This document shows positions 30,349 through 30,934 of a DNA stretch of 30,934 nt, one piece after another. The translations under genes and the position numbers were made by a program. Where the stretch lies: assembly GCA_046048295.1 (NCBI GenBank), contig JBJOGJ010000012.1:1-30934 (forward strand), written 5' to 3'. The notes under the pieces are model-generated. The model ran no database searches. It saw nothing but the letters and a program-made list of their open reading frames with translations, and was not told the origin of the DNA. Source of the stretch: CBDCWA01 sp046048295 (GTDB taxonomy: Bacteria; Pseudomonadota; Alphaproteobacteria; Rhizobiales; Hyphomicrobiaceae). Numbering within the stretch: position 1 is the stretch's first letter; each line of letters starts with the position of its first letter.

Positions 30349-30934
30349 ATGGCTCAGTACGACAACAGGTACGCGCGGCCGGGCACTGTGACCGACATCG
30401 GCGTCGACGCGGGCCTTCGCACGTACATGCTGACCGTCTATAACTATATGGCGGCTGGCATTTTTCTCACTGGCATCATCGCCTACCTTGTTTTCACGCA
30501 GTCCGTGACGACCGATGCTGCCCTCGCAGCCAAGACTCAGGCGGGTCAGCTTATGGCTCTGAAGCGCGGCATGTTCCTTACGCCGCTCGGCCAATTGCTG
30601 TTCGCGACGCCGCTGAAGTGGGTCGTCATGCTCGCGCCTCTGGCCTTCGTGTTCTTCCTGTCGTTCCGGGTCATGAACATGAGTGTCGGCGCGGCTCAGA
30701 TCGCTTTCTGGCTGTTTGCCGCAGTCATGGGCGTATCGCTGTCCTCGATCTTCCTCGTCTACACCGGTCAGTCGATCGCCCAGATCTTCTTCATCACGGC
30801 CGCGATGTTCGCGAGCCTGAGCCTGTGGGGCTACACGACGAAGAAAGATCTGTCGGGTTGGGGCACGTTCCTGTTCATGGGCCTTATCGGCGTAGTCCTC
30901 GCCAGCGTCGTCAACCTGTTCATGCAGTCTGATG
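30349..30934 (+). CDS. Bax inhibitor-1/YccA family membrane protein (3' end cut by window)
   Basis: An open frame from an ATG with a GAGGA ribosome binding site runs 195 codons to the window end without a stop, so the gene is truncated. The product begins MAQYDNRYARPG and contains several membrane helices: YMAAGIFLTGIIAYLVFT, WVVMLAPLAFVFFLSF, AAQIAFWLFAAVMGVSLSSIF, IFFITAAMFASLSLWGYTT, and LFMGLIGVVLASVVNLFM. The order and the GYTTKKDLSGWGTFLFMGLIG segment match the BI-1/YccA family, which has seven helices and about 240 residues. Bacterial members are linked to FtsH regulation (YccA) or ion leak; which applies here is not visible. Confidence 0.9.
   Translation, partial: MAQYDNRYARPGTVTDIGVDAGLRTYMLTVYNYMAAGIFLTGIIAYLVFTQSVTTDAALAAKTQAGQLMALKRGMFLTPLGQLLFATPLKWVVMLAPLAFVFFLSFRVMNMSVGAAQIAFWLFAAVMGVSLSSIFLVYTGQSIAQIFFITAAMFASLSLWGYTTKKDLSGWGTFLFMGLIGVVLASVVNLFMQSD

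Noticed and set aside
1..30934. CRISPR arrays, insertion sequences, prophage, tRNA or rRNA genes
   Set aside because: I saw no regularly spaced repeats, transposase or integrase products, or cloverleaf-type sequences.

Overview
This 30.9 kb window is high-GC chromosomal DNA from an alphaproteobacterium, most likely of the order Hyphomicrobiales (Rhizobiales). The evidence is the gene set and gene order: mnmE, mnmG, rsmG, parA, parB; rho, hemJ, hemE; then, diverging from them, ppsR, maf, coaE, dnaQ, secB, fxsA, a Tim44-domain gene, mltA and an Smr gene. IalB-family and DUF2865 proteins add to this. It is an origin-proximal housekeeping region with a few accessory pieces. No rRNA, tRNA, insertion sequence, prophage or CRISPR array was seen.

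Layout. Positions 1-970 hold the 3' part of holA. Positions 1057-4527 hold an accessory block on the plus strand: an FkbM methyltransferase, a 2OG-Fe(II) oxygenase-like protein, a PfkB/adenosine-type kinase and an unrecognised small basic protein with palindromic upstream DNA, closed by a strong intrinsic terminator. Positions 4545-11951 are on the minus strand: mnmE, mnmG, rsmG, parA, parB, hisE, coaA. A YyaL/DUF255 thioredoxin-domain gene follows at 12052-14076 on the plus strand, then rho, hemJ and hemE on the minus strand up to 17144.

The 17145-17588 gap between hemE and ppsR corresponds to the place where the replication origin lies in Caulobacter and Rickettsia. It has an AT-rich stretch, several near-match DnaA boxes, three GANTC sites and diverging flanking genes, so I call it the probable oriC. 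Three parS-type ParB sites lie 3-9 kb to its left: one inside the rsmG coding sequence, one between mnmE and mnmG, and one between the YyaL gene and rho. The last sits at the exact centre of a 44-bp palindrome that abuts a perfect DnaA box. Origin, partition sites and the parAB genes are therefore all in this window.

Right of the origin come ppsR, maf, coaE and dnaQ on the plus strand (without the aroE that often lies in this cluster), secB and fxsA on the minus strand, and a Tim44-domain gene, mltA and an Smr gene on the plus strand. From 24370 the content is more variable: an IalB-family secreted protein, a TrmH/SpoU RNA methyltransferase, an HSD10-like dehydrogenase, two tandem DUF2865 six-cysteine envelope proteins, a pterin dehydratase, a 2'-5' RNA ligase-type protein, and the start of a Bax inhibitor-1/YccA membrane protein cut by the window end.

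Functionally the window joins replication and segregation (holA, dnaQ, parA, parB, parS, oriC), tRNA/rRNA modification (mnmE, mnmG, rsmG, TrmH-like), both ends of CoA synthesis (coaA, coaE), heme synthesis (hemE, hemJ), transcription termination (rho) and envelope functions (secB, mltA, DUF2865, IalB). I did not find a clearly new multi-gene system. The best candidates for a closer look are the parS-centred palindrome with its DnaA box, the putative oriC, the palindrome-fronted small gene at 4003, and the DUF2865 pair.
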